Positions 15,095 through 22,605 of a stretch of 28,138 nucleotides of DNA are shown here, in pieces; the stretch's first letter is position 1; each line of letters starts with the position of its first letter. The stretch is from HB2-32-21 sp040235495 (GTDB taxonomy: Bacteria; Pseudomonadota; Gammaproteobacteria; Pseudomonadales; Porticoccaceae). Under the pieces are notes generated by a model. That model did no database searches, had not been told where the DNA came from, and was given only the letters and a program-made list of their open reading frames with translations. The position numbers and the translations under genes were made by a program. The DNA lies in NCBI GenBank assembly GCA_040235495.1, contig JBECKV010000010.1, positions 1 to 28,138 of the forward strand. Direction: 5' to 3'.

Positions 15095-15201
15095 GCTGAG
15101 CCTCTGGTTCTGAAATATCACTTCATTTAAAGCTAAAGCCGGAAATCACTCCCGAGGAGTTTACGGGATGGTCCCCGGTCCGGGCTTGTGCCAGAATAAG
15201 G

Positions 15202-15216
15202 CCAGAACTGTTCTGG
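15202..15216. promoter_or_regulatory. Candidate operator palindrome in front of acs
   Basis: A perfect inverted repeat, CCAGAA-CTG-TTCTGG, ends 17 bases before the acs start codon and immediately upstream of its ribosome site AGGGGAG (15221-15227). A second CCAGAA half-site lies at about 15191. It could bind a repressor or form an RNA hairpin in the leader. Confidence 0.35.
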
Positions 15217-15233
15217 TCCGAGGGGAGTATTTA

Positions 15234-17171
15234 ATGTCTGAATTTGCCGTTCACCCGGTGCCCGAAGCGTGGGCAAAAGATGCTTATATCGACAAGCGGA
15301 CCTATGACGCCATGTACCGGCGCTCCATAGAGGAGCCCGATCAATTCTGGGCCGAACAAGCTGAAACGTTTTTAACCTGGGAAAAGCCCTGGCATCAGGT
15401 TTGCCGCTATGACTTCAGGCAGGGCGAGGCCCACTGGTTTGTTGGTGGTCGGCTCAATGTCACCGTCAATTGTATCGATCGGCATCTGGAAACCCGGGGC
15501 GATCAGACAGCCATTATCTGGGAAGGCGATGAGCCAACGGTTGATAAAAAGATTACCTATCGCGAACTTTATGAACACGTTTGCAAGTTGGCCAATGCCC
15601 TGCGCAGCCGTGGCGTCAAGAAGGGCGATAGGGTGTGTATCTACATGCCCATGGTGCCGGAAGCGGCTTACGCCATGCTGGCCTGCGCGCGTATTGGCGC
15701 CGTGCACTCGGTCGTCTTTGGTGGCTTTTCACCCGACGCTCTCAAGGATCGAATTTTAAATGCCGATTGCCAGGTGTTGATAACCGCTGATGAAGGACTT
15801 CGCGGTGGCCGGGTCGTCCCACTCAAGAGTAATGCTGACCAGGCACTGGCCCGGTGCCCCAATGTTCATACCTGCCTGGTCGTCAAGCGCACCGGCAATG
15901 ATATTGCGTGGCAGGACGGGCGCGATGTCTGGTACGACGAAATCACGAGTCGCATGGACAGGGACTGCGAGCCGGAGTCCATGGATGCGGAAGACCCCTT
16001 GTTTATCCTGTACACCTCCGGTTCCACCGGTAAGCCAAAGGGTATTTTGCACAGCACCGGCGGCTATCTGCTGCAGGCGGCGATGACCCACAAATATGTA
16101 TTCGACTACCACGATGGCGACGTTTACTGGTGTACCGCTGACGTCGGTTGGGTGACCGGGCACACCTACATCGTTTACGGGCCACTGTGCAACGGGGCGA
16201 TTACTCTGATGTTTGAAGGCATCCCCACCTACCCGGATGCGTCCCGTTTCTGGCGGGTGGTTGACAAGCACAAGGTCAATCAGTTCTATACCGCGCCGAC
16301 GGCCCTGCGCGCATTGATGGGGGCGGGCGACACGTTTGTCGATAGCTCATCCAGGGACTCCCTCAAGGTGTTGGGCACGGTGGGCGAGCCCATAAACCCG
16401 GAGGCCTGGGAGTGGTATTACCGGGTGGTTGGCAAATCCCGCTGTCCCATCGTCGACACCTGGTGGCAGACCGAAACCGGTGGTCAGATGCTGACGCCCT
16501 TGCCGGGCGCCACGGATCTCAAGCCCGGATCAGCGACGGTGCCGTTTTTTGGTGTGCAACCCGCGCTGATTGATGGGGAGGGTAACGAAATTGAAGGCCC
16601 TGGCGAGGGTAATCTGGTCATCAAGGCTTCCTGGCCAGGTCAGTTGCGCACCGTCTACGGTGATCATAAGCGTCTGATTGAAACCTATTTTTCGACGTAT
16701 CCCGGTTACTATTTTGCCGGCGATGGCGCACGCCGCGACGAGGATGGTTATTACTGGATTACCGGACGAGTGGATGATGTGCTTAATGTATCCGGTCACC
16801 GCATGGGCACCGCCGAGGTCGAAAGTGCGTTGGTGCTGCATGATAAAGTTGCCGAGGCCGCTGTCGTGGGTTACCCCCACCCCATCAAGGGGGAGGGCAT
16901 CTACGCCTACGTGACCCTGATGGCGGGCGCGGAGCCCTCCGAGGAGTTGCGCAAGGAACTGGTGGCGATGTGTGTTCGCGAGATTGGCGCGATCGCCAAG
17001 CCCGATCTGATCCAGTGGGCGCCCGGTCTGCCTAAAACCCGTTCAGGTAAAATCATGCGTCGGATTCTACGTAAGGTAGCCGCCAACCAGTTGGATAATC
17101 TTGGCGATACATCCACGCTGGCCGATCCCGCGGTTGTGGAGGAGTTAATTGCGAACCGGCTTAATACCTGA
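15234..17171 (+). CDS. acs: Acetyl-CoA synthetase
   Basis: AMP-forming acetate-CoA ligase, making acetyl-CoA from acetate, ATP and CoA for growth on acetate or to recapture it. The 645-aa length is typical. The nucleotide-binding loop is YTSGSTGKPKG (260-270). DTWWQTETG contains the tryptophan that limits the pocket to acetate. The C-terminal PKTRSGKIMRR places the regulatory lysine at residue 606, the site acetylated by Pat-type enzymes in other bacteria. The ATG at 15234 follows AGGGGAG; an in-frame ATG 22 codons upstream lies before that ribosome site and adds no conserved sequence. It is a single gene with its own terminator at 17186-17210. Confidence 0.97.
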   Translation: MSEFAVHPVPEAWAKDAYIDKRTYDAMYRRSIEEPDQFWAEQAETFLTWEKPWHQVCRYDFRQGEAHWFVGGRLNVTVNCIDRHLETRGDQTAIIWEGDEPTVDKKITYRELYEHVCKLANALRSRGVKKGDRVCIYMPMVPEAAYAMLACARIGAVHSVVFGGFSPDALKDRILNADCQVLITADEGLRGGRVVPLKSNADQALARCPNVHTCLVVKRTGNDIAWQDGRDVWYDEITSRMDRDCEPESMDAEDPLFILYTSGSTGKPKGILHSTGGYLLQAAMTHKYVFDYHDGDVYWCTADVGWVTGHTYIVYGPLCNGAITLMFEGIPTYPDASRFWRVVDKHKVNQFYTAPTALRALMGAGDTFVDSSSRDSLKVLGTVGEPINPEAWEWYYRVVGKSRCPIVDTWWQTETGGQMLTPLPGATDLKPGSATVPFFGVQPALIDGEGNEIEGPGEGNLVIKASWPGQLRTVYGDHKRLIETYFSTYPGYYFAGDGARRDEDGYYWITGRVDDVLNVSGHRMGTAEVESALVLHDKVAEAAVVGYPHPIKGEGIYAYVTLMAGAEPSEELRKELVAMCVREIGAIAKPDLIQWAPGLPKTRSGKIMRRILRKVAANQLDNLGDTSTLADPAVVEELIANRLNT

Positions 17172-17185
17172 GCGCACGCGTTTTC

Positions 17186-17210
17186 AGGCGTCGTAAAGGC
17201 GCCTTTTTTC
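17186..17210 (+). terminator. Rho-independent terminator of acs
   Basis: AGGCGTC (17186-17192) pairs with GGCGCCT (17198-17204), with one G-T pair and a 5-base loop, and is followed by a run of T to 17209. It begins 14 bases after the acs stop. Confidence 0.9.
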
Positions 17211-17314
17211 ATGGAAGGCTTTTCTTCTGTGCGCATGTACGCCGCGGGCGCGCCGCTCCGGTGCCTGCGGAGATCACCCGCTAATAATGCTAATTAACGT
17301 TCAAGGTCGAATAT

Positions 17315-18046
17315 ATGGAATCGCTAGAGAATAGGATTGCCGTAGTCACCGGTGCCAGTAAGGGTATCGGCAGGGGCATCGCTCTGGCTCTGGCGGCTCG
17401 GGGTGCCCGCGTGGTACTAGCCGCGAGAGATGGTGTGAAACTTGCTCAAGTCGCCGGTGAAATTGCCGAGCTGGGCGGTGCGGCCGAGGCTGTGGTGACG
17501 GATGTTGTCGATGAAAATAGTGTCGAACGACTGTTTGACAGCGTCAAGGAGAGCCATGGTCGCCTGGATATTTTGGTCAATAACGCGGGTATGGCCGTTT
17601 CCGGTCGAATCGATGAATTGAGTCTGGCGGACTGGCAGCGGGTACAGAGCGTTAATGTCACCGGCATGTTTCTTTGCTGCCGCGGCGCGGCGCGCATCAT
17701 GAAGCCACAAAAAAGCGGTCGCATAATAAATATCGGCAGCATTTCCGCTCAAATGCCGAGGGTCAAGAGCACACCGTACACCACTTCAAAGTTTGCGGTG
17801 GTAGGTTTGACCAAGGCCCTGGCAGTGGAACTCAGGCCTTTTAATATTGCGGTGTGCGCGGTGCATCCCGGCAACGTAATGACCGATATCTGGGAGGCGA
17901 GCCCTCAGGTGCCCGAGCAGGAAGGCGTAATGACCGTGGATGATCTCGCTGAAGTGGTGATTACCATTGCTGCGTTGCCGGACACCGTCAACCTGTTCGA
18001 GTCGGTGATTCTGCCAGTCTCCCAGCCTTATCTGGGACGGGGTTAA
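17315..18046 (+). CDS. SDR-family oxidoreductase (FabG-like)
   Basis: A 243-aa classical short-chain dehydrogenase. Motifs are TGASKGIG (12-19), NNAG (89-92), Ser142, and Tyr155/Lys159 in YTTSK. Strand two ends in AARD, where the arginine suggests NADP(H) preference. It shares the fold but not close sequence with the SDRs at 5376 and 6312. The ATG start has a modest AAGG ribosome site. Upstream are a short hairpin (CTCCG/CGGAG at 17256-17272) and a direct repeat of GCTAAT (17280-17295). The substrate is unknown. The Tag-like glycosylase gene follows on the same strand 47 bp downstream, possibly as an operon. Confidence 0.88.
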   Translation: MESLENRIAVVTGASKGIGRGIALALAARGARVVLAARDGVKLAQVAGEIAELGGAAEAVVTDVVDENSVERLFDSVKESHGRLDILVNNAGMAVSGRIDELSLADWQRVQSVNVTGMFLCCRGAARIMKPQKSGRIINIGSISAQMPRVKSTPYTTSKFAVVGLTKALAVELRPFNIAVCAVHPGNVMTDIWEASPQVPEQEGVMTVDDLAEVVITIAALPDTVNLFESVILPVSQPYLGRG

Positions 18047-18093
18047 ACCCCGGGGGCTGATTCGGTAAGGCTGATCAAACCGGCGAAAATACT

Positions 18094-18762
18094 GTGATTT
18101 CCTTCGACACCCTGATAGGTATAGCGAGAGCCAGGAGGGGCGGGATGGATGCCTTACAGGCCTCGTTGCCAGAGGTAAAAAATTCCGAGGAATTAAAAAA
18201 CATCGGTGATGACCGTTATCTTGCCGAGATAGCGCGCTGTGTTTTTCGCGCGGGGTTTTCATGGCAAGTAATCGACAGGAAATGGCCGGCTTTTGAAGCG
18301 GCGTTCGGTGGCTTTAATCCCCTGGGCGTAGCGCATTTTTCCGAAGACAGACTGGCTCAGCTGGTTCAGGACAGGCGTATAGTGCGCCATGCCGGGAAGA
18401 TAAAATCGGTTCGGGATAATGCGGCATTCATTCTCGACATACAGCAGGAGCATGGTAGCTACGGGGCATTTATTGCCGACTGGCCGGGAAGCGATATTAC
18501 CGGATTGTGGTTGCAGCTGAAGCAAAAAGGCAGTCGCCTGGGTGGCAACAGCGGGCCGATGAGTCTGAGGTTAGTGGGAAAGGATACGTTTATTCTGACC
18601 GGCGATGTGATTGCGGCGCTGGTAAACCACAAGCTGGTTGATGCTGTCAATCCTAATGCCAAGCGTGATCTGGCGAAGGTGCAAGGGGTATTTAATCGCT
18701 TGCGGGAGGAGTCGGGCTATCCCCTGGCCCATATCAGCCGCATCCTGGCCATGGCTGTCTAG
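18094..18762 (+). CDS. DNA-3-methyladenine glycosylase I family (Tag-like)
   Basis: Helix-hairpin-helix-type base-excision glycosylase resembling Tag, which removes 3-methyladenine from DNA. Family features are CVFRAGFSWQVIDRKWPAFEAAFGGFNP (about 48-75 in the 222-aa protein), RIVRHAGKIKSVRDNA and the central GSDITGLWLQLK. It lacks the N-terminal cysteine and the C-terminal Cys/His zinc ligands of E. coli Tag, so it belongs to a divergent, probably zinc-free branch. The start is uncertain: GTG 18094 keeps an N-terminal SFDTLIGIARARRGG segment I recall as conserved in this branch, but ATG 18145 has the much stronger ribosome site AGGAGGGG six bases upstream. Confidence 0.78.
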   Translation: MISFDTLIGIARARRGGMDALQASLPEVKNSEELKNIGDDRYLAEIARCVFRAGFSWQVIDRKWPAFEAAFGGFNPLGVAHFSEDRLAQLVQDRRIVRHAGKIKSVRDNAAFILDIQQEHGSYGAFIADWPGSDITGLWLQLKQKGSRLGGNSGPMSLRLVGKDTFILTGDVIAALVNHKLVDAVNPNAKRDLAKVQGVFNRLREESGYPLAHISRILAMAV

Positions 18763-18814
18763 ATTCTGGAGCATCCTGCAGTCTGTCTGGGTGGCCTGAG
18801 CGGCGCGGCACCCA

Positions 18815-19360
18815 TCAGGCAGCGTTGTTGCTCAACTCGAGATAACGCGCGGCGGAGGACAGAATTTCACGGCGTGCTTCTTCCGCACTGCCCCAGCCGT
18901 CGATGGTCACCCACTTGCCCTCTTCGAGATCCTTGTAATTCTCAAAGTAATGTTCGGTCTGTTTTTTCAGTAATTCCGGCAGGTCGCTGACTTCCTTGAC
19001 ATGATCGTAGAGGTTGGTGAGCTTGCTATGGGGTACGGCGATGAGCTTGGCATCGGGGCCCGACTCATCGGTCATATTCAGGACGCCGACGGGACGGCTG
19101 CGAATTACCGAGCCGGGCATCACCGGGTAGGGGGAGACCACCAGGACATCCAGGGCATCGCCGTCTTCCGATAGTGTGCGGGGGATGTAACCGTAGTTGG
19201 CGGGATAGAACATGGGCGTGGCCACAAAACGGTCGACGAACAGGGCGTCGGAGTCTTTTTCGATTTCGTATTTGATGGGATCGTGGTTCGCCGGGATTTC
19301 GATGACGACATTGATATCGTGAGGTAAATCGTTTCCGGCAGGAATTTTACTGTAGGTCAT
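18815..19360 (-). CDS. ppa: Inorganic pyrophosphatase (family I)
   Basis: Cytoplasmic soluble enzyme hydrolysing pyrophosphate to phosphate, which pulls biosynthetic reactions forward. At 181 aa it is close to E. coli Ppa. The signature EDGDALDVLV (65-74) carries the metal-binding aspartates D66, D68 and D71, and FYPANYGYIPRT precedes it. The start is ATG 19360; an upstream in-frame ATG 16 codons earlier adds a basic stretch absent from the family and precedes the probable transcription start. It is convergent with the glycosylase gene and divergent from the thiamine operon, with its own promoter. Confidence 0.97.
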   Translation of the reverse strand: MTYSKIPAGNDLPHDINVVIEIPANHDPIKYEIEKDSDALFVDRFVATPMFYPANYGYIPRTLSEDGDALDVLVVSPYPVMPGSVIRSRPVGVLNMTDESGPDAKLIAVPHSKLTNLYDHVKEVSDLPELLKKQTEHYFENYKDLEEGKWVTIDGWGSAEEARREILSSAARYLELSNNAA

Positions 19361-19407
19361 GAATTGGTCTCTGCAGGTATCCCGGCGGCGGGCTAAACAG
19401 GCGCGCA

Positions 19408-19436
19408 ATTATACCGATAAGTTATGATTAACTAAA
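19408..19436 (-). promoter_or_regulatory. Promoter of ppa
   Basis: Reading the minus strand, a perfect TATAAT (19408-19413) is preceded at a 17-base spacing by TTTAGT (19431-19436), a weak -35. Transcription would start near 19401, leaving a leader of about 40 bases. Confidence 0.55.
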
Positions 19437-19540
19437 TATTTACATGTGATGATTATATTTTATGGGGCTAATACCCTGTCGTGATGCAGGCTCATACCAA
19501 CGCTTTGTCATGACGTTGCTTCATCAATGTCGCCGGGTGC

Positions 19541-19568
19541 TTGCCAATGTTTAAATCGCCGATAAAAT
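19541..19568 (+). promoter_or_regulatory. Promoter of the TPP-riboswitch operon
   Basis: TTGCCA (19541-19546), a 16-base spacer and TAAAAT (19563-19568) make a good sigma70-type promoter. The expected transcription start near 19575 lies just ahead of the riboswitch. Confidence 0.6.
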
Positions 19569-19575
19569 AACGCCC

Positions 19576-19598
19576 GTACGCCCTTGTCGGGTGCGTAC
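19576..19598 (+). other. Leader hairpin abutting the riboswitch P1 stem
   Basis: GTACGC (19576-19581) pairs perfectly with GCGTAC (19593-19598), with extra C-G pairs inside. Its last three bases (19596-19598) overlap the start of the riboswitch P1 stem, so the two outer pairings compete. Confidence 0.45.
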
Positions 19599-19682
19599 TC
19601 CTAAGGGGTGGCTTCGGCCTGAGATACCGCTAAGACGCGGTGAACCCTTGAACCTGATCCGGGTAGTGCCGGCGTAGGAATA
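19596..19682 (+). promoter_or_regulatory. TPP riboswitch (THI element)
   Basis: Thiamine-pyrophosphate-sensing RNA. It carries the conserved elements in order: GGGGTG (19605-19610), a short GGC-TTCG-GCC stem, CTGAGA (19619-19624), an ACCGC/GCGGT side stem (variable P3a), ACCC (19644-19647), then CCTGATCCGGGTAGTGCCGG and GCGTAGGAA. P1 is TACTCCT (19596-19602) with AGGAATA (19676-19682), with one mismatch. When TPP binds, such switches normally shut off the genes downstream. It sits between a promoter and the TonB-dependent receptor gene, with a ribosome-site-sequestering hairpin just after it. Confidence 0.95.
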
Positions 19683-19723
19683 GGAATCGTCAGTATTTCC
19701 CCACTTCTTTACGCACCTCATCC

Positions 19724-19754
19724 GGGTCTCCCAACGTATGTTTTTAGGAGACTC
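19724..19754 (+). promoter_or_regulatory. Shine-Dalgarno-sequestering hairpin (riboswitch expression platform)
   Basis: GGGTCTCC (19724-19731) pairs with GGAGACTC (19747-19754), 8 bp with one G-T pair and a 15-base loop. The 3' arm contains the AGGAG ribosome site of the receptor gene starting at 19756, so closing the hairpin would block translation. No T-run follows, which argues for translational rather than transcriptional control. Confidence 0.65.
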
Positions 19755-19755
19755 C

Positions 19756-21906
19756 ATGAAAATTTCACCCCTTATCGGCCTGGTGCTCGGGTTGTCGGCG
19801 CTCCATGCGACCGCCGGTGGCAGCCGCGACCATGCAGCCGATCCGTCCCTGCTTCATGAAATTGTTGTTACCGCTGCTTTTCGAGAAACCCGGTTGGCTG
19901 ATCTGCCTGGCGCCACGTCTGTCGTCGACGAAACCACCGTGCGGCAACGCAGCGCCACGCACCTGGATGAAATACTGAATGCCGCGCCCAATGTCAATTT
20001 CGCAGCCGGCGCTTCCAGAGGACGTTTTGTACAGATTCGCGGTATTGGCGAGCGTAGCCAGTTTGTCGATCCGGTAAATCCTTCCGTGGGTATGGTGGTG
20101 GATGGTATCGACCTCAGTGGCTTGGGTAACGCCGGGACTCTAGTTGACGTGCATCAGGTGGAACTCCTGCGTGGCCCGCAGGGGACGCGCTTTGGCGCCA
20201 ACGCCCTGGCGGGGATGATCAACATCCTTGGTAATACACCCACGGATACTTTCGAGGCGGCGCTTCATTCCGGGTATGGCAATTATGATAGCTGGCGTCT
20301 CGGTGGCGTGGTCAGCGGGCCCGTAGCGCAAAACCTGTCCGCTCGGCTCGCGCTTGAGCAGCAGAAATCGGATGGTTTCATCGATAATGACCATTTAAAC
20401 CGCGACGACACCAATAATCGGGACGAGTTTGCCGGACGGGGCAAATTGCACTGGCAGGTCAGCGACGCCCTGAATATTGACGCGACCGCGTTTTATGTCG
20501 ATGTCGAGAACGGTTATGACGCCTTCTCCCTGGATAACACCCGGCACACGCTCTCGGATGAGCCGGGTCAGGATCGGCAGGAGACCACCGCGTTTGCGCT
20601 TGCCGCCGACTGGACTGCCAGTGAGCTGTTTGATGTCTGGGCGTCCATCAGCTGGTCTGATTCCCATCTTGATTACGGCTATGACGAAGACTGGAGCTTT
20701 GTCGGATTGTGCACGGGTGCTCCCTGTGAAGGTTGGGAATATTCGTCTACCGATACCTATTTACGCGAGCGCCAAGCGAATCGTCTGGAACTGCGCCTGA
20801 CATCCAGCGACGCCGGGCGTATCGGCGGCCAAACTCACTGGTTGCTGGGTTTGTATTATGACCAGCGAGATGAGGACTTGGTGCGCCAGTTTTTTGATTT
20901 TTCGCTGTCGAGCGATGCTGAATTTGTCAGCGCTTACGAAAGCGAAAGCGTTGCGGTCTACGGTGAACTGAGCCAGCCTCTGAGCGAGCGTTTGAGCCTA
21001 AGCCTGGGCGGACGTTTGGAGCGCTTTGAATCCGATTATCGCGACAGCCATGGCATCCGGGCGCAACCCGATGAAGACCTGTGGGGTGGGCAAATAAGTC
21101 TGGATTATCGACTCACTGATAACACCTTGTTGTACAGCCTTGTTTCGCGGGGCTATAAGGCCGGTGGCGTCAATGGCGAAGCTCTGGGCAAGGCGCAAAG
21201 TGGTGGTCTTGCGCCCTCGATGGTGAACTTTCTGCAAGCGCGGCTCGAGTTCGATACCGAAACCCTGTTCAACTATGAGTTCGGTCTCAAGGGGATGTAT
21301 CTGGATGATCGTCTGGAGCTGAGAATCGCCGCTTTTTTTATGGATAGGGACGATATTCAACTCAAGGGCTGGTACAACGAGGGGCCGGTTTTTGTCGGCT
21401 ATCTCGACAATGCTGCCAGCGGTGAAAATTACGGCCTCGAACTAGAGTCTCTCTGGCGGATCAGTGAGCGTTGGCAAGTGTTTGCCAATATCGGTTGGCT
21501 CGACACTGAAATCGATAATTTCATCGTTAACGTTGATGACACACTGGTTGACAAGAGCGGGCGTGAGCAGGCGCATGCGCCCGAGTATCAGTTCAATATC
21601 GGCGCTCTCATCGACCTGGGCAACAGGCTGGATCTGCGCATAGAAATCGAGGGCAAGGATTCCTTTTACTTCTCCGACAGTCACGACCAGCGCTCCGACA
21701 GCTACGAATTGCTCAACGCCAGTTTGGGCTATGCCACAGGTCCCTGGGAGCTGCGCATCTGGGGGCGTAATCTCACTGATCAAGACTATGCCACGCGAGG
21801 CTTTTATTTCGGCAATGATCCGCGCAAGTTTTATGTCAATGAAACCTACATCCAGTTCGGAGAACCACGCGTGTTCGGCATTAATGCCAGCTACCATTTT
21901 CAGTGA
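19756..21906 (+). CDS. TonB-dependent outer-membrane receptor, predicted thiamine or thiamine-precursor uptake
   Basis: A 716-aa outer-membrane beta-barrel receptor that takes up a substrate using TonB energy. It has a signal peptide (about 1-20, MKISPLIGLVLGLSALHATA), a TonB box EIVVTA (35-40) and a plug domain (about 45-160, with IRGIGERS, MVVDGID and VELLRGPQGTRFG). The barrel ends in FGINASYHFQ. A cysteine pair at 319 and 324 sits in a predicted surface loop (LCTGAPCEGW). The start ATG 19756 follows AGGAGACTCC; an in-frame ATG six codons upstream falls in the sequestering hairpin loop and is rejected. The substrate is inferred from the TPP riboswitch and the PnuT-like gene downstream; sequence alone would not separate it from siderophore receptors. 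Confidence 0.9.
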   Translation: MKISPLIGLVLGLSALHATAGGSRDHAADPSLLHEIVVTAAFRETRLADLPGATSVVDETTVRQRSATHLDEILNAAPNVNFAAGASRGRFVQIRGIGERSQFVDPVNPSVGMVVDGIDLSGLGNAGTLVDVHQVELLRGPQGTRFGANALAGMINILGNTPTDTFEAALHSGYGNYDSWRLGGVVSGPVAQNLSARLALEQQKSDGFIDNDHLNRDDTNNRDEFAGRGKLHWQVSDALNIDATAFYVDVENGYDAFSLDNTRHTLSDEPGQDRQETTAFALAADWTASELFDVWASISWSDSHLDYGYDEDWSFVGLCTGAPCEGWEYSSTDTYLRERQANRLELRLTSSDAGRIGGQTHWLLGLYYDQRDEDLVRQFFDFSLSSDAEFVSAYESESVAVYGELSQPLSERLSLSLGGRLERFESDYRDSHGIRAQPDEDLWGGQISLDYRLTDNTLLYSLVSRGYKAGGVNGEALGKAQSGGLAPSMVNFLQARLEFDTETLFNYEFGLKGMYLDDRLELRIAAFFMDRDDIQLKGWYNEGPVFVGYLDNAASGENYGLELESLWRISERWQVFANIGWLDTEIDNFIVNVDDTLVDKSGREQAHAPEYQFNIGALIDLGNRLDLRIEIEGKDSFYFSDSHDQRSDSYELLNASLGYATGPWELRIWGRNLTDQDYATRGFYFGNDPRKFYVNETYIQFGEPRVFGINASYHFQ

Positions 21907-21933
21907 AGCGATATTGCCGGGGATCTTTACACC

Positions 21934-22605
21934 ATGACAGAGTTTTGGTCCGGTGCTTACCTGGACGTTGTCACCAGTTCGCGCTGGGAATTGCTGGCCG
22001 TGGTGCTGGCGGTGGCCTACCTGATCCTGATAATCCGTGAAAACGTGCTGGCCTGGGTCTGCGCCTTTTTCAGCACGGCTATTTATACCTTGCTGTTTTG
22101 GCGGGTCAGTTTGCCCATGCAGGCTGGCCTCAATATTTATTACATGGCCATGGCTGTCTACGGGTGGTATCACTGGCGTAAAGGTGGCGCGGAGTCGGTA
22201 AACAGTGAGGCGTTGATCCATGCCTGGTCCCGGCGCGAGCATGGGCTGGCGCTGTTGTTGATTTTAGCGCTGACGCTGGCTTCAAGTTTGTATCTCGCCA
22301 GTATCAGTGAGGCATCCCTGCTTTATCTTGATTCCCTGGTGACCTGGGGTAGTGTGGTGACCACCTGGATGGTGGCGCGCAAAGTGCTCGAGAACTGGCT
22401 TTACTGGATACTGATTGATAGTGCCGCTATCGTACTGTATCTGGATAGAGCGCTATATCTGACCGCGATTCTGTTTCTCGCCTATGTACTTATCGCTGTA
22501 TTCGGGTATTTTGGCTGGCGCAAGCGAATGAAAAGCCAGACCGGCCAGGGGCGACGCAAAGGAGAACCGTGTGGCGATGTCGGAAGCAAGCAGAGCGGCG
22601 TTTGA
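21934..22605 (+). CDS. pnuT: PnuC-family transporter, predicted thiamine transporter PnuT
   Basis: A 223-aa inner-membrane protein of the PnuC family (facilitators for vitamin nucleosides and thiamine) with about seven membrane segments. Family marks are YYMAMAVYGWYHWRKG (69-84) and ENWLYWILIDSAAIVLYL (153-170), which holds the conserved tryptophans and the Asp that follow helix 6. PnuC proteins are passive and rely on phosphorylation of the imported substrate, which fits the kinase gene that overlaps its end. A TPP riboswitch upstream of a PnuC homologue is the basis for calling it PnuT rather than nicotinamide riboside PnuC. The ATG has only a modest GGGGAT ribosome site, 27 bp after the receptor stop. 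Confidence 0.85.
   Translation: MTEFWSGAYLDVVTSSRWELLAVVLAVAYLILIIRENVLAWVCAFFSTAIYTLLFWRVSLPMQAGLNIYYMAMAVYGWYHWRKGGAESVNSEALIHAWSRREHGLALLLILALTLASSLYLASISEASLLYLDSLVTWGSVVTTWMVARKVLENWLYWILIDSAAIVLYLDRALYLTAILFLAYVLIAVFGYFGWRKRMKSQTGQGRRKGEPCGDVGSKQSGV

Noticed and set aside
18789..18813. Imperfect hairpin GGGTG/CACCC between the glycosylase and ppa genes as a shared terminator
   Set aside because: It has a bulge, a 10-base loop and no T-run on either strand.
21442..22242. Minus-strand open frame of 266 codons across the receptor end and pnuT
   Set aside because: It is antisense to two strongly supported genes, with no recognisable domain or ribosome site.
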